A stretch of DNA of 64,000 nt from Henriciella sp045287255 (GTDB taxonomy: Bacteria > Pseudomonadota > Alphaproteobacteria > Caulobacterales > Hyphomonadaceae): the NCBI RefSeq assembly GCF_045287255.1, contig NZ_CP137142.1, positions 2,604,001 to 2,668,000 on the forward strand, in the 5' to 3' direction. Shown here one piece after another: positions 9,020-16,090 of the stretch (position 1 is the first letter of the stretch; each line of letters opens with the position of its first letter). Under the pieces are notes generated by a model. It was given only the letters and a program-made list of their open reading frames with translations, was not told the DNA's origin and did no database searches. Both the position numbers and the translations under genes were made by a program.

Positions 9020-9034
9020 TGCGAATGACTATCA
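9020..9034. promoter_or_regulatory. Possible Fur-like box between sdhC and the pirin gene
   Basis: TGCGAAT-G-ACTATCA matches 12 of 15 positions of the 7-1-7 Fur consensus TGATAAT-N-ATTATCA. It lies 95 bases upstream of sdhC and about 110 upstream of the pirin start. Iron control of sdh is known in other Proteobacteria. Here it is only a sequence resemblance. Confidence 0.3.
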
Positions 9035-9143
9035 GCCTCAGCCATGCAGGGTCTGCATAACTGATTTCAGGTCTCTCATCCTACTCTCCGAGCGCTGGAT
9101 GAGACATCTATGGCCCATCGCAAACACAGAAAAGGAGCGCGAT

Positions 9144-9839
9144 ATGATTGATATTCGACGGTTCTCCGATCTTGGGGCATTCCAAAATGATTGGCTGGAT
9201 GCCCATTACCATTTTTCCTTCTCCCACTATTATGACCCGGCTCGAATGAGCCATGGCAAGCTGCGGGTCTGGAATGATGATACAATCAAACCAGGCACAG
9301 GTTTCCCACCTCATGGTCATCGCGACATGGAGATCATCACCTATGTTCGCTCGGGTGCAATTACCCATAAGGACTCTATGGGCAATGAAGGACGCACGCT
9401 GGCCGGTGATGTTCAGGTCATGAGTGCTGGGCGCGGGATTCAACACTCTGAGTGGAATGCCGAAACAGAGGACACGACCATTTTCCAGATATGGATCGAG
9501 CCTCGTGAAATCGGTGGGACACCCAACTGGGGCGCAAAGGCTTTCCCAAAAGCCGATCGCTCAGGGAGCTGGTCTATCCTTGCCAGCGGTGAAGGAGACG
9601 ACGGCGCGCTGCCCATCCGGCAAGATGCCAAAGTGCTGGGCGCAACACTGCGCACTGGTGAAAGCCTCGATTATGAGGTCAAGGCTGGACGGTATGGCTA
9701 TTTTGCTCTGGCAACAGGTTCAGTTGAACTCAATGGTCAGATCTTGAAGGCGCGTGACGGCGCAGCCATTACAGGTGCAGAAACGATCACTCTAACGGCA
9801 CTCGAAGACACGGAGATTGTCTTTGTGGATACGATTTAA
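9144..9839 (+). CDS. Pirin family protein (bicupin, quercetinase-like)
   Basis: This is a 231-residue bicupin of the YhhW type. The N-terminal cupin carries the metal ligands in PPHGHRDMEII and GRGIQHSEWN, the His-x-His and downstream His/Glu of quercetin 2,3-dioxygenase-like pirins. The C-terminal cupin is degenerate, as usual. Such proteins bind a metal and may be dioxygenases or redox sensors; no substrate can be named from sequence. ATG 9144 has AAAGGAG 6 nt upstream. The frame stays open a further 43 codons upstream without a ribosome site, so I excluded that part. It is divergent from sdhC and likely a single-gene transcript. Confidence 0.88.
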   Translation: MIDIRRFSDLGAFQNDWLDAHYHFSFSHYYDPARMSHGKLRVWNDDTIKPGTGFPPHGHRDMEIITYVRSGAITHKDSMGNEGRTLAGDVQVMSAGRGIQHSEWNAETEDTTIFQIWIEPREIGGTPNWGAKAFPKADRSGSWSILASGEGDDGALPIRQDAKVLGATLRTGESLDYEVKAGRYGYFALATGSVELNGQILKARDGAAITGAETITLTALEDTEIVFVDTI

Positions 9840-9860
9840 CATTTAAGTGATCGACAAAAA

Positions 9861-9902
9861 TTGGACCGGTACGACAAAAATGAGTATGTTGTATCGGTCC
9901 AA
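9861..9902. promoter_or_regulatory. Long inverted repeat directly upstream of a secreted-protein gene
   Basis: The arms 9861-9876 and 9887-9902 pair over 16 bp as RNA (two G-U wobbles) around a 10-base loop. The outer 8 bp, TTGGACCG/CGGTCCAA, are perfect. The decamer CGACAAAAAT also occurs twice, at 9852 and 9872, once before and once inside the repeat. No T-run follows, and the ribosome site of the next gene is 6 bases away. It could be an operator or a leader hairpin. Confidence 0.5.
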
Positions 9903-9919
9903 ACACTGGAGATATTGAA

Positions 9920-10393
9920 ATGAAAAAGGTCTTGTTTACTGCTGCCCTTCTTGCTCTTGCCCCTATCGCAGGCGCAACCACGGTCAATGTCTCCTATAGT
10001 GAAGATTTCGCCGAAAAACTGACCGATGATTATGGTGAGCGCGAAGGGGTCAAGCTCTCCGAAGAGATCACAGAAGACCTGATCCGCGAGTTTGAGAAAA
10101 AGGGTGTCTCAGTGGCCCGTATTGATGTCATGATCATTGATGCACAGCCAAACCGCCCAACCTTCAAACAGCTCGGTGATCGGCCAGGTCTGGATGCGAT
10201 ACGGTCTATTTCAATTGGCGGCATGTCTCTGGAAGGCACCGCTTATGATGCAGAGGGCAATGTCCTTGGCACCAAGCAGTATGATTGGTTTGAGACGGAT
10301 ATAAGGGATGCGGTAGGCGCAGGCACCTGGACCGACGCCCGCCGCGCTTCGGATCGTTTTGCGCGTCGGTTCGCAACTGATCTGTCTGACTAG
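9920..10393 (+). CDS. Secreted protein of unknown function
   Basis: This 157-residue protein has a clear signal peptide (MKKVLFTAALLALAPIAGA, cleavage near residue 19). The mature part is acidic and mixed alpha/beta, with segments such as VSYSEDFAEKLTDDYGEREG and VARIDVMIIDAQPNRPT. The layout recalls small periplasmic proteins or lipoproteins annotated with DUFs, but it has no lipobox and I do not recognise the family. GGAG lies about 8 nt before the ATG, directly after a long inverted repeat. The stop codon overlaps that of the convergent DUF3137 gene inside a CTAG. Confidence 0.75.
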   Translation: MKKVLFTAALLALAPIAGATTVNVSYSEDFAEKLTDDYGEREGVKLSEEITEDLIREFEKKGVSVARIDVMIIDAQPNRPTFKQLGDRPGLDAIRSISIGGMSLEGTAYDAEGNVLGTKQYDWFETDIRDAVGAGTWTDARRASDRFARRFATDLSD

Positions 10394-11484
10394 AGCTTAT
10401 CCTTGACCCATTCCCGGGTCAGGAAGCCATCAATGACATCACAGACCAGCCCGATTTCGGTCAGGGCGCTGATATAGCGTTGTGGGTCAACCAAAGGCCG
10501 CCAGATCGATCCGGCTTCAAACTGATCCTTGGCTTCTAGCGCAAGGGTCAGATGGTCACCTTCAAAGATGCCACGCAGCTTGCCCCCCTTAAAATGACGC
10601 TCAAGAGCGATCAGCCGCTCCATTCTGTCTGGCGTCAGCAAGTAACGCGCCTCGACCTGATCATTTGAATAGACCGTAAAAGCGCGCTCCAGCTCGACTG
10701 AGGTCAGGTCAACTTTTTCCAGGTCTTTGTTGGAAAACCACCCCTTGCTCCAGCCCTGTCTGGCAATGACTGTGCGTCCCAGAAAACGGTCTGGGTATCG
10801 AATATGGAAGAGCAACCCCTGAAACGTTGTGACGGTTCGGCGGTTTTTTCCGCTGCCCTGCTCTTCTGTCAGTTTGCATTCGACCAGAGAAAAATCAGCC
10901 CCGGCACGCTCGCCCTGAATCATATCCTCAAATTTGCGGTCATCCCAACCCGGCATCAGATTTACATCGTCCAGATAGCCGAACGCTGGGGTCGGTGGCT
11001 CATCAGACCCACCCCCTGTAAACAGTCCCCCAGCATCCTTGGTTGAAGATTGAGCCTTCATCCAGGCACCTGCTGATTTCCAGTCACTGACACCGGTGAC
11101 ATCAGGGTGGAGCGTATCATAGGCAAAACCAAAAGCCTCAGCGGCGGATCCAACCACAAGCTGCTTGGTTTGAGATTTCATTGCAAATAGCGGCACCCAA
11201 GCCACCGCGCTGGCCACGGCTGCAACCATAAACCCAACCACCGCCGTAAAGAATGCAAACTGACCTCTAAGGAAGAGGCCGATAATGACCCCAAAAACAG
11301 CAAATGTGATGATCGCGGTAACGATCGTACGGTTGCGCGCTTTTTTGATGGTTTCCACCCGTTGCCGCTCAAGCTCTATGAGGGTTGGCTCAAGTCGCTC
11401 GCGCCAAGTGGTCATAGCATTGGCATATTCAGGCCGCTCGTCTGTCAGGCGCGCAAATATCCCATCCATCATGTTGAGCGACAT
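10390..11484 (-). CDS. DUF3137 domain membrane protein
   Basis: This 364-residue protein has an N-terminal soluble helix (about 1-48) with a basic charged stretch. Two adjacent membrane helices follow at about 52-72 and 77-99, then a large cytoplasmic domain with the conserved VNLMPGWDDRKFEDMI and GLLFHIRYPDRFLGRTVI segments of DUF3137 proteins. The function of this family is not established. A strong AGGGAGG site precedes the ATG. The C-terminal stop shares the CTAG with the convergent secreted-protein gene. Nothing nearby suggests a pathway. Confidence 0.8.
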   Translation of the reverse strand: MSLNMMDGIFARLTDERPEYANAMTTWRERLEPTLIELERQRVETIKKARNRTIVTAIITFAVFGVIIGLFLRGQFAFFTAVVGFMVAAVASAVAWVPLFAMKSQTKQLVVGSAAEAFGFAYDTLHPDVTGVSDWKSAGAWMKAQSSTKDAGGLFTGGGSDEPPTPAFGYLDDVNLMPGWDDRKFEDMIQGERAGADFSLVECKLTEEQGSGKNRRTVTTFQGLLFHIRYPDRFLGRTVIARQGWSKGWFSNKDLEKVDLTSVELERAFTVYSNDQVEARYLLTPDRMERLIALERHFKGGKLRGIFEGDHLTLALEAKDQFEAGSIWRPLVDPQRYISALTEIGLVCDVIDGFLTREWVKDKL

Positions 11485-11555
11485 GCTTCCTCCCTCACGT
11501 CATCTTTCGGGATGCCTTAGCGATTACCTCCCTGTCAATCATTCCCGTTTGGCTT

Positions 11556-12035
11556 TCAGCTATCAGGAGTCTTCCACAAGCCCTCTTCAGGCGATACCGC
11601 GAACGCCAACTTACCCAGCACTTTCTGGAGCAAGGCCGCTTCGTCAGTGGTTAAGCTATCAAGCAATCCCTGCTCGCACGCCAAAGCCCGCGGGATAATG
11701 GCGCGATAGATGCTTAGCCCCGCATCGGTCAGCGCCAGAGGCATACGGCGGCGATCCTCCTCATCGGTAACGCGCTCAACCAGACGACGCTCCAGCAGAC
11801 TCGCCACGGCGCGGCTGACCGTTGGCTTATCCATAAGGGTGCGTTGAGCCACCTCCGTACTGGTCATGCCCGCTTGTTCCCCAAGAACGGCAATGACCCG
11901 CCATTGCCAGATGGAAAGCGCAAATTCGCGCTCATAAATATCAGCGACCTGACGCGACACAGCATTGGACAGGACAGACAGCCTGTAAGGCAGGAAGTCA
12001 TCAAGGCTCAGGGAGGATTGGGTCTTATCGGGCAT
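11556..12035 (-). CDS. MarR family transcriptional regulator, likely controls hpd
   Basis: This is a 159-residue winged-helix regulator. The DNA-binding region covers IWQWRVIAVLGEQAGMTSTEVA, then MDKPTVSRAVASLLERRLVER and a wing with DEEDRRRMPLALTDAG, the standard MarR pattern. The gene is divergent from hpd, with two similar 20-bp imperfect palindromes between them, so control of tyrosine degradation (HmgR-like) is a good inference. ATG 12035 is preferred on homologue length. A TTG at 12074 would put translation across one operator. The ligand is unknown; homogentisate or a related aromatic is a guess from context. Confidence 0.88.
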   Translation of the reverse strand: MPDKTQSSLSLDDFLPYRLSVLSNAVSRQVADIYEREFALSIWQWRVIAVLGEQAGMTSTEVAQRTLMDKPTVSRAVASLLERRLVERVTDEEDRRRMPLALTDAGLSIYRAIIPRALACEQGLLDSLTTDEAALLQKVLGKLAFAVSPEEGLWKTPDS

Positions 12036-12054
12036 AAAGCCAGTCTTCCCCAAA

Positions 12055-12074
12055 CTCGTTTCACTTGCAACCAA
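12055..12074. promoter_or_regulatory. Candidate MarR operator 1
   Basis: CTCGTTTCA-CT-TGCAACCAA is a 9-2-9 imperfect palindrome with 6 of 9 symmetric positions. The right arm equals the reverse complement of TTGGTTGCA, and site 2 has the related left arm TTGGTTACA. It lies just upstream of the MarR start. Confidence 0.55.
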
Positions 12075-12082
12075 GCTGAAAA

Positions 12083-12102
12083 TTGGTTACATTTGCAACT
12101 AA
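12083..12102. promoter_or_regulatory. Candidate MarR operator 2
   Basis: TTGGTTACA-TT-TGCAACTAA is a 9-2-9 imperfect palindrome with 7 of 9 symmetric positions. It is centred 28 bp from site 1 and about 30 bp before the hpd start. The half-site consensus TTRGTTRCA is shared. Confidence 0.6.
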
Positions 12103-12121
12103 TTTGCTGAGGAGCGCTCAT

Positions 12122-13222
12122 ATGGCTGACTTGTTTGAAAACCCCGCTGGCCTTGATGGCTTTGAATTCATCGAATTTTCAGCCCCTGAGAAAGGCGTGC
12201 TGGAGCCTGTTTTCGAAGCCATGGGATTCAGCAAGGTTGCACGCCACCGCTCCAAGGATGTTGAGCTCTGGCGTCAGGGCGGCATCAACTTCATTACTAA
12301 TTATGAGCCCCGCTCGGCCGCCTGGTATTTCTCGCGCGAGCATGGGCCAAGCGCCTGCGGTATGGGCTTCCGGGTCCGTAATGCGGCCAAAGCCTATAAT
12401 CACCTGATCAAGCAGGGAGCGGAGCCGGTAAAAGTCGAAACCGGGCCAATGGAACTTCATATTCCTGGCATTCGCGGGATCGGCAACTCGATCATCTACC
12501 TCGTTGATCGCTATGCTGATGGCGAAGGTAGCCACACCATCTATGACATCGATTTCGACTATCTGCCCGGTGTTGATCACAACCCAGTTGGCTATGGTTT
12601 CGATGTTGTCGATCACCTGACCCACAACGTCTATGGCGGTCGGATGAAGTATTGGGCCGCCTTCTACGAAACACTCTTCAACTTTCAGGAAATCCGCTTC
12701 TTCGACATTAAGGGTGAATATACAGGCCTGACCTCAAAAGCCCTGACAGCTCCGGACGGCAAGATCCGCATTCCCCTGAATGAAGAAGGCGAAGGCGGCA
12801 AAGGCCAGATCGAAGAATTCCTGCGCGACTTTAACGGCGAAGGCATTCAGCATATCGCTCTCATCTGTGATGATCTTGTCGCTTGCTGGGATCGGCTGAA
12901 GGCAACGGGTGTGCCTTTCATGACGGCCCCGCCTGAAGCCTATTACGCCATGCTAGACGAGCGCCTGCCGGGCCATGGCCAGCCCGCAGATGAGCTTCAA
13001 ACACGCGGCATTCTCCTCGACGGGACAACAGAGGGCGGCCAGCCGCGCCTGCTGCTCCAGATTTTTGCTCAACCACAGCTCGGCCCGGTTTTCTTTGAGT
13101 TCATTCAGCGCGTCGGCGATTACAAGGACGGCTTCGGTGAAGGCAACTTCAAGGCCTTGTTCGAAAGCATCGAACGTGATCAGCTGGAACGCGGAGTGTT
13201 GAACGTCGAGGAGCCAGCCTAG
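12122..13222 (+). CDS. hpd: 4-hydroxyphenylpyruvate dioxygenase
   Basis: HPPD converts 4-hydroxyphenylpyruvate to homogentisate in tyrosine and phenylalanine catabolism, using a non-haem Fe(II). The 366-residue protein has two VOC domains. The iron ligands are visible as His in VVDHLTHNV, His in GIQHIALICDD and Glu in PVFFEFIQR. FDVVDHLTHNV and RLLLQIFAQPQLGPVFFEF are family signatures. ATG 12122 is preceded by GAGGAG 7 nt upstream. Three further genes follow, each overlapping or touching the last. No hmgA or fumarylacetoacetase gene is in the window. Confidence 0.96.
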   Translation: MADLFENPAGLDGFEFIEFSAPEKGVLEPVFEAMGFSKVARHRSKDVELWRQGGINFITNYEPRSAAWYFSREHGPSACGMGFRVRNAAKAYNHLIKQGAEPVKVETGPMELHIPGIRGIGNSIIYLVDRYADGEGSHTIYDIDFDYLPGVDHNPVGYGFDVVDHLTHNVYGGRMKYWAAFYETLFNFQEIRFFDIKGEYTGLTSKALTAPDGKIRIPLNEEGEGGKGQIEEFLRDFNGEGIQHIALICDDLVACWDRLKATGVPFMTAPPEAYYAMLDERLPGHGQPADELQTRGILLDGTTEGGQPRLLLQIFAQPQLGPVFFEFIQRVGDYKDGFGEGNFKALFESIERDQLERGVLNVEEPA

Positions 13223-13449
13223 TGGTAAAAGAAGTAAAAGGCCGCAGAACAAAGCGAGCGCTATGGGTTGGCGGCATCGTTTTCATTCTGATGACCGTTC
13301 TTCAGATCGCTGACAACTTCTTCGCTTTCATGCCCGTTGATGGAACCATAAGAGCCGGTATCTTTGGTGGTGTTAGTGGGTTAGTCGCTTCGGTAATTGC
13401 GAGATGGATTGTTCCAGTTCAGCTCGATGTGGCCAAGGACTTTGACTGA
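13222..13449 (+). CDS. Small membrane protein in the hpd operon
   Basis: This 75-residue protein starts at a GTG that overlaps the hpd stop by one base, with GGAG about 9 nt upstream. It has a basic N-terminus (KEVKGRRTKR) and two predicted membrane helices (about 13-34 and 43-64), with a short acidic tail. I do not recognise the family. Translational coupling to hpd and to the next small gene suggests a shared role with tyrosine breakdown, but nothing in the sequence shows what it does. Confidence 0.65.
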   Translation: MVKEVKGRRTKRALWVGGIVFILMTVLQIADNFFAFMPVDGTIRAGIFGGVSGLVASVIARWIVPVQLDVAKDFD

Positions 13450-13658
13450 TGACCAATGAACCAAAGAAAGTTACCCTCACCCCAGTCACTGAAGGCCTTA
13501 TCGGGGCCCTGATCGGCGCTGTTCTTGGCGGATTTCTTTGGATGTCAGATGTCGTTTCCCCAATCGGGGCTATCGGCATCATTGCCGGTATTGGGATTGG
13601 CAGCTGGTTCAATGCCTGGCGACGCAGCCATAACAGTGAGACTGACCAAAATGACTGA
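13449..13658 (+). CDS. Small glycine-rich membrane protein in the hpd operon
   Basis: This 69-residue protein starts at an ATG whose first base is the last base of the previous stop (TGATG). It has two hydrophobic stretches rich in Gly and Ala (GLIGALIGAVLGGFLWM and GAIGIIAGIGIGSWF, glycine-zipper-like) and a polar, acidic tail (RRSHNSETDQND). It is similar in size and layout to the preceding protein and overlaps the VOC gene by 8 bases. The function is unknown. The two may form a membrane complex, which is inference only. Confidence 0.65.
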   Translation: MTNEPKKVTLTPVTEGLIGALIGAVLGGFLWMSDVVSPIGAIGIIAGIGIGSWFNAWRRSHNSETDQND

Positions 13659-14205
13659 AACAGCCCCTGCTCTTCACGGCGTGCATCACGTCGCCTATCG
13701 CTGCAAGGATGCCAAGGAAACGGTTGAGTTTTACCGCGATGTCCTAGGCATGGATTTCCAGCTTGCCATCGCCGAGGATCACGTCCCCTCAACCGGGGCC
13801 TATGATCCTTACATGCACATCTTCCTTGATGCCGGGAATGATAATGTTCTCGCCTTCTTCGAGCTGCCGCAGCAGCCGGACATGGGCCGGGATGAGAACA
13901 CCCCGCAATGGGTTCAGCATATCGCCTTCAAAGTCGCCACCATGGATGACCTGATGGCCGCGAAGGCACGCGCCGAAGCCCATGGCCTTGATGTCATTGG
14001 CCCAACCCATCATGGCATCTTCAAGTCGATCTATTTCTTTGACCCGAACGGCCACCGTCTGGAGCTTGCCTGCAATATCAGCACGCCGGAGCAAATGGCG
14101 GAGCTCAAACGCGTTGCACCACTCATGCTGGAAGAGTGGTCACAAACGAAAAAAGCCCCGCGCCACGCCGCCTGGCTGCATGAAAAGATCAAGGATGAAA
14201 CTTGA
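13651..14205 (+). CDS. VOC family (glyoxalase-fold) protein
   Basis: This is a 184-residue single-polypeptide vicinal-oxygen-chelate protein. It has the typical opening (HGVHHVAYRCKDAKETVEFYRDVLGMDFQL), the central WVQHIAFKV and the closing SIYFFDPNGHRLELAC. The metal ligands are probably the His of HHVAYR, the His of QHIAF and the Glu of RLELA. Family members include dioxygenases, glyoxalases and fosfomycin-resistance enzymes. Being last in an hpd operon suggests a role in aromatic catabolism, for example ring cleavage or detoxification. ATG 13651 lies inside the end of the previous gene, so it is probably translationally coupled. Confidence 0.82.
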   Translation: MTETAPALHGVHHVAYRCKDAKETVEFYRDVLGMDFQLAIAEDHVPSTGAYDPYMHIFLDAGNDNVLAFFELPQQPDMGRDENTPQWVQHIAFKVATMDDLMAAKARAEAHGLDVIGPTHHGIFKSIYFFDPNGHRLELACNISTPEQMAELKRVAPLMLEEWSQTKKAPRHAAWLHEKIKDET

Positions 14206-14261
14206 TCTGTTTCCCCCTCTTGTAAGGCGGGCCGCAAAAGACTAGGAAACCGTTTCGCGCT

Positions 14262-14351
14262 GGAGAGGTGGCCGAGTGGCTGAAGGCGCGCCCCTGCTAA
14301 GGGCGTATACGTTAACGCGTATCGAGGGTTCGAATCCCTTCCTCTCCGCCA
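14262..14351 (+). tRNA. tRNA-Ser (GCU), CCA encoded
   Basis: The acceptor arms GGAGAGG and CCTCTCC pair. The D-arm region is GTGGCCGAGTGGC-type. The anticodon loop CTGCTAA sits on stem CGCCC/GGGCG with anticodon GCT at 14296-14298. There is a long serine-type variable arm, and the T-loop GGTTCGAATCC is canonical. The discriminator G is followed by an encoded CCA. It reads AGC and AGU codons. Confidence 0.97.
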
Positions 14352-14501
14352 CTTCCTCTTCCGCTATCTTTGCAAAATATCCAGAATCTACTCTGTCAGC
14401 GCGTTATCGTCATCCGCCTCGAAGATGAGCATAGGCTACCCGCCAACTCAGATTAATCTTCGCTGCTCATATCCGAATACCACTCGATGGATACTATTAA
14501 G

Positions 14502-15959
14502 CTATGAGCTTTTCACTTTTGGCGGCTCAAACTCATAGAGCGAGATGCCCCGCGCATGGGCATCGAATTTGAGCTTGCGGTTAAGCGGGGCGTGGGCGCG
14601 GGAGGCGCAGTTTTGACGATCGCATAAATAGCAATTCACACCGATCAGTGTTGGTTCCTGGTCTGAGAGATTCATGCGATCAAAATAGACGAGATTATCG
14701 GCATAGGCCCGGTCACACCCCAGACCAATGGCAACCCGTGCAGGCGGACGGCCATGATAACCTCGCGACCGCGTTATTGCCTTTGAAATTGAGACATAAG
14801 TTGTGTCATCCGGCATCTGGATGAGCTGAGTTAAAGTCTCTCCGGGTTGTTCAAACGTGCGGTGAATATTCCAGATCGGACAGGCCCCACCGAACTTGGA
14901 GAAATGAAAGCGGCCAGCACTGAAGCGCTTGGAGACATTGCCCGCCGCATCAATGCGCAAGAAGAAGAATGGGATACCGCGCGCATCTGGCTTCTGAAGC
15001 GTTGTCAGTCGATGAGCTGTTTGCTCAAAACTTGTCCCGAAACGATGGCTGAGCAGGTCCACATCATATCGGGTATCCTCACATGCCTTCAGGAAACGGT
15101 CATAAGGCATCAGGAGAGCCGCTGCGGCGTAATTTGCGAGTGAGACACGCAACAGGCCAATCGCTGTTTCATCCTGAATGCCAGACTCTGCGGCCAAGCC
15201 GTCAATGAGGTCTCGATACTCTATGAAGATAAGCTGGAAAGCGAGTTGGAATTGCCGCCCGGTTGGATGAAGCAGCTCGGAGATATCAATACCGGAGCGG
15301 TGCCGATCAAAATACCTGAACGATGATGGCATTGCCGATGTTGGCAGAATGCGGATCTTAAGCTCATGCTTCTGCTCGAGGCGCTCCTGGATTGCGATAT
15401 CGATGGGTTTTCGATTTTTGGTGAGCTCAGCATAGAAGGCTGAAGCAGCCTCATCCAATCTTGGGAAATAGTTATTTTGATCATGAATGTACTGGCGGAT
15501 TGTCTCAACCGGACGCGCTGACTCCTCCAGTAATTCAACCTTCTCGCGATCAGCCAGAGGATTGGCATCTGAGTATGTGTTGAGGGTCAGTTCACGATAG
15601 CGTTCATGGAGGCGCAGGAAGGCTTTTATCACCTCTGGGCTGGCACCGACGAGATCTTCGGTTTCATTCTTGCTGACCTGAACACCCCCAAAAACCGGAT
15701 CACGCAACGCCGTGTACAACTCGTTTACAAGCGTCGCGTCTGTATCTTTCGCAAGATCAGAGACGTTAATGTCAAACTCTTCAGCCAGCCTCAACAAGAC
15801 TGCAGCACTGACCGGACGCTGGTTACGCTCAATCAGGTTCACATAGGTCGCGGAGATATCAAGCCGCTTTGCGAAGTCAGCCTGAGTCAGCCCCAGCATG
15901 GTGCGCAAACGCTTTACACGTTGACCAATCAGAAGCTTTCGCTTTCCCGCCTTAACCAT
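14502..15959 (-). CDS. XRE family regulator with IrrE-like and DUF2083 domains (ScfR/RamB-like)
   Basis: This 485-residue regulator has an N-terminal helix-turn-helix of XRE type at about residues 8-62 (RVKRLRTMLGLTQADFAKRL and SATYVNLIERNQRPVS). A degenerate ImmA/IrrE-like middle follows, then a C-terminal domain with a cysteine cluster (CYLCDRQNCASRAHAP). This is the architecture of RamB and of the short-chain fatty acyl regulator ScfR, which control acetate, propionate and glyoxylate-shunt genes in other bacteria. Its divergent position from malate synthase and isocitrate lyase strongly supports that role, possibly sensing an acyl-CoA. ATG 15959 starts the MVKAGKRK sequence; an upstream in-frame extension is likely leader. 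Confidence 0.88.
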   Translation of the reverse strand: MVKAGKRKLLIGQRVKRLRTMLGLTQADFAKRLDISATYVNLIERNQRPVSAAVLLRLAEEFDINVSDLAKDTDATLVNELYTALRDPVFGGVQVSKNETEDLVGASPEVIKAFLRLHERYRELTLNTYSDANPLADREKVELLEESARPVETIRQYIHDQNNYFPRLDEAASAFYAELTKNRKPIDIAIQERLEQKHELKIRILPTSAMPSSFRYFDRHRSGIDISELLHPTGRQFQLAFQLIFIEYRDLIDGLAAESGIQDETAIGLLRVSLANYAAAALLMPYDRFLKACEDTRYDVDLLSHRFGTSFEQTAHRLTTLQKPDARGIPFFFLRIDAAGNVSKRFSAGRFHFSKFGGACPIWNIHRTFEQPGETLTQLIQMPDDTTYVSISKAITRSRGYHGRPPARVAIGLGCDRAYADNLVYFDRMNLSDQEPTLIGVNCYLCDRQNCASRAHAPLNRKLKFDAHARGISLYEFEPPKVKSS

Positions 15960-16039
15960 AACAAACCTTACAACAATTACACTTCTTGATTTACACAAAA
16001 AACAAGAAAACCTATTATTTACAATACGCTATAGACCCA

Positions 16040-16053
16040 TACAAAAATTTGTA
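16040..16053. promoter_or_regulatory. Palindrome in the aceB / regulator intergenic region
   Basis: TACAAA-AA-TTTGTA is a perfect 6-2-6 inverted repeat 38 bases before the aceB start. The AT-rich region around it contains several more TTACA-type words (15969-15973, 15978-15982, 15992-15995, 16020-16024). It is a candidate site for the divergent RamB/ScfR-like regulator. Confidence 0.5.
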
Positions 16054-16090
16054 AATATTGAGCAGCGACTTCTAACGCTTGGAGATCGCG

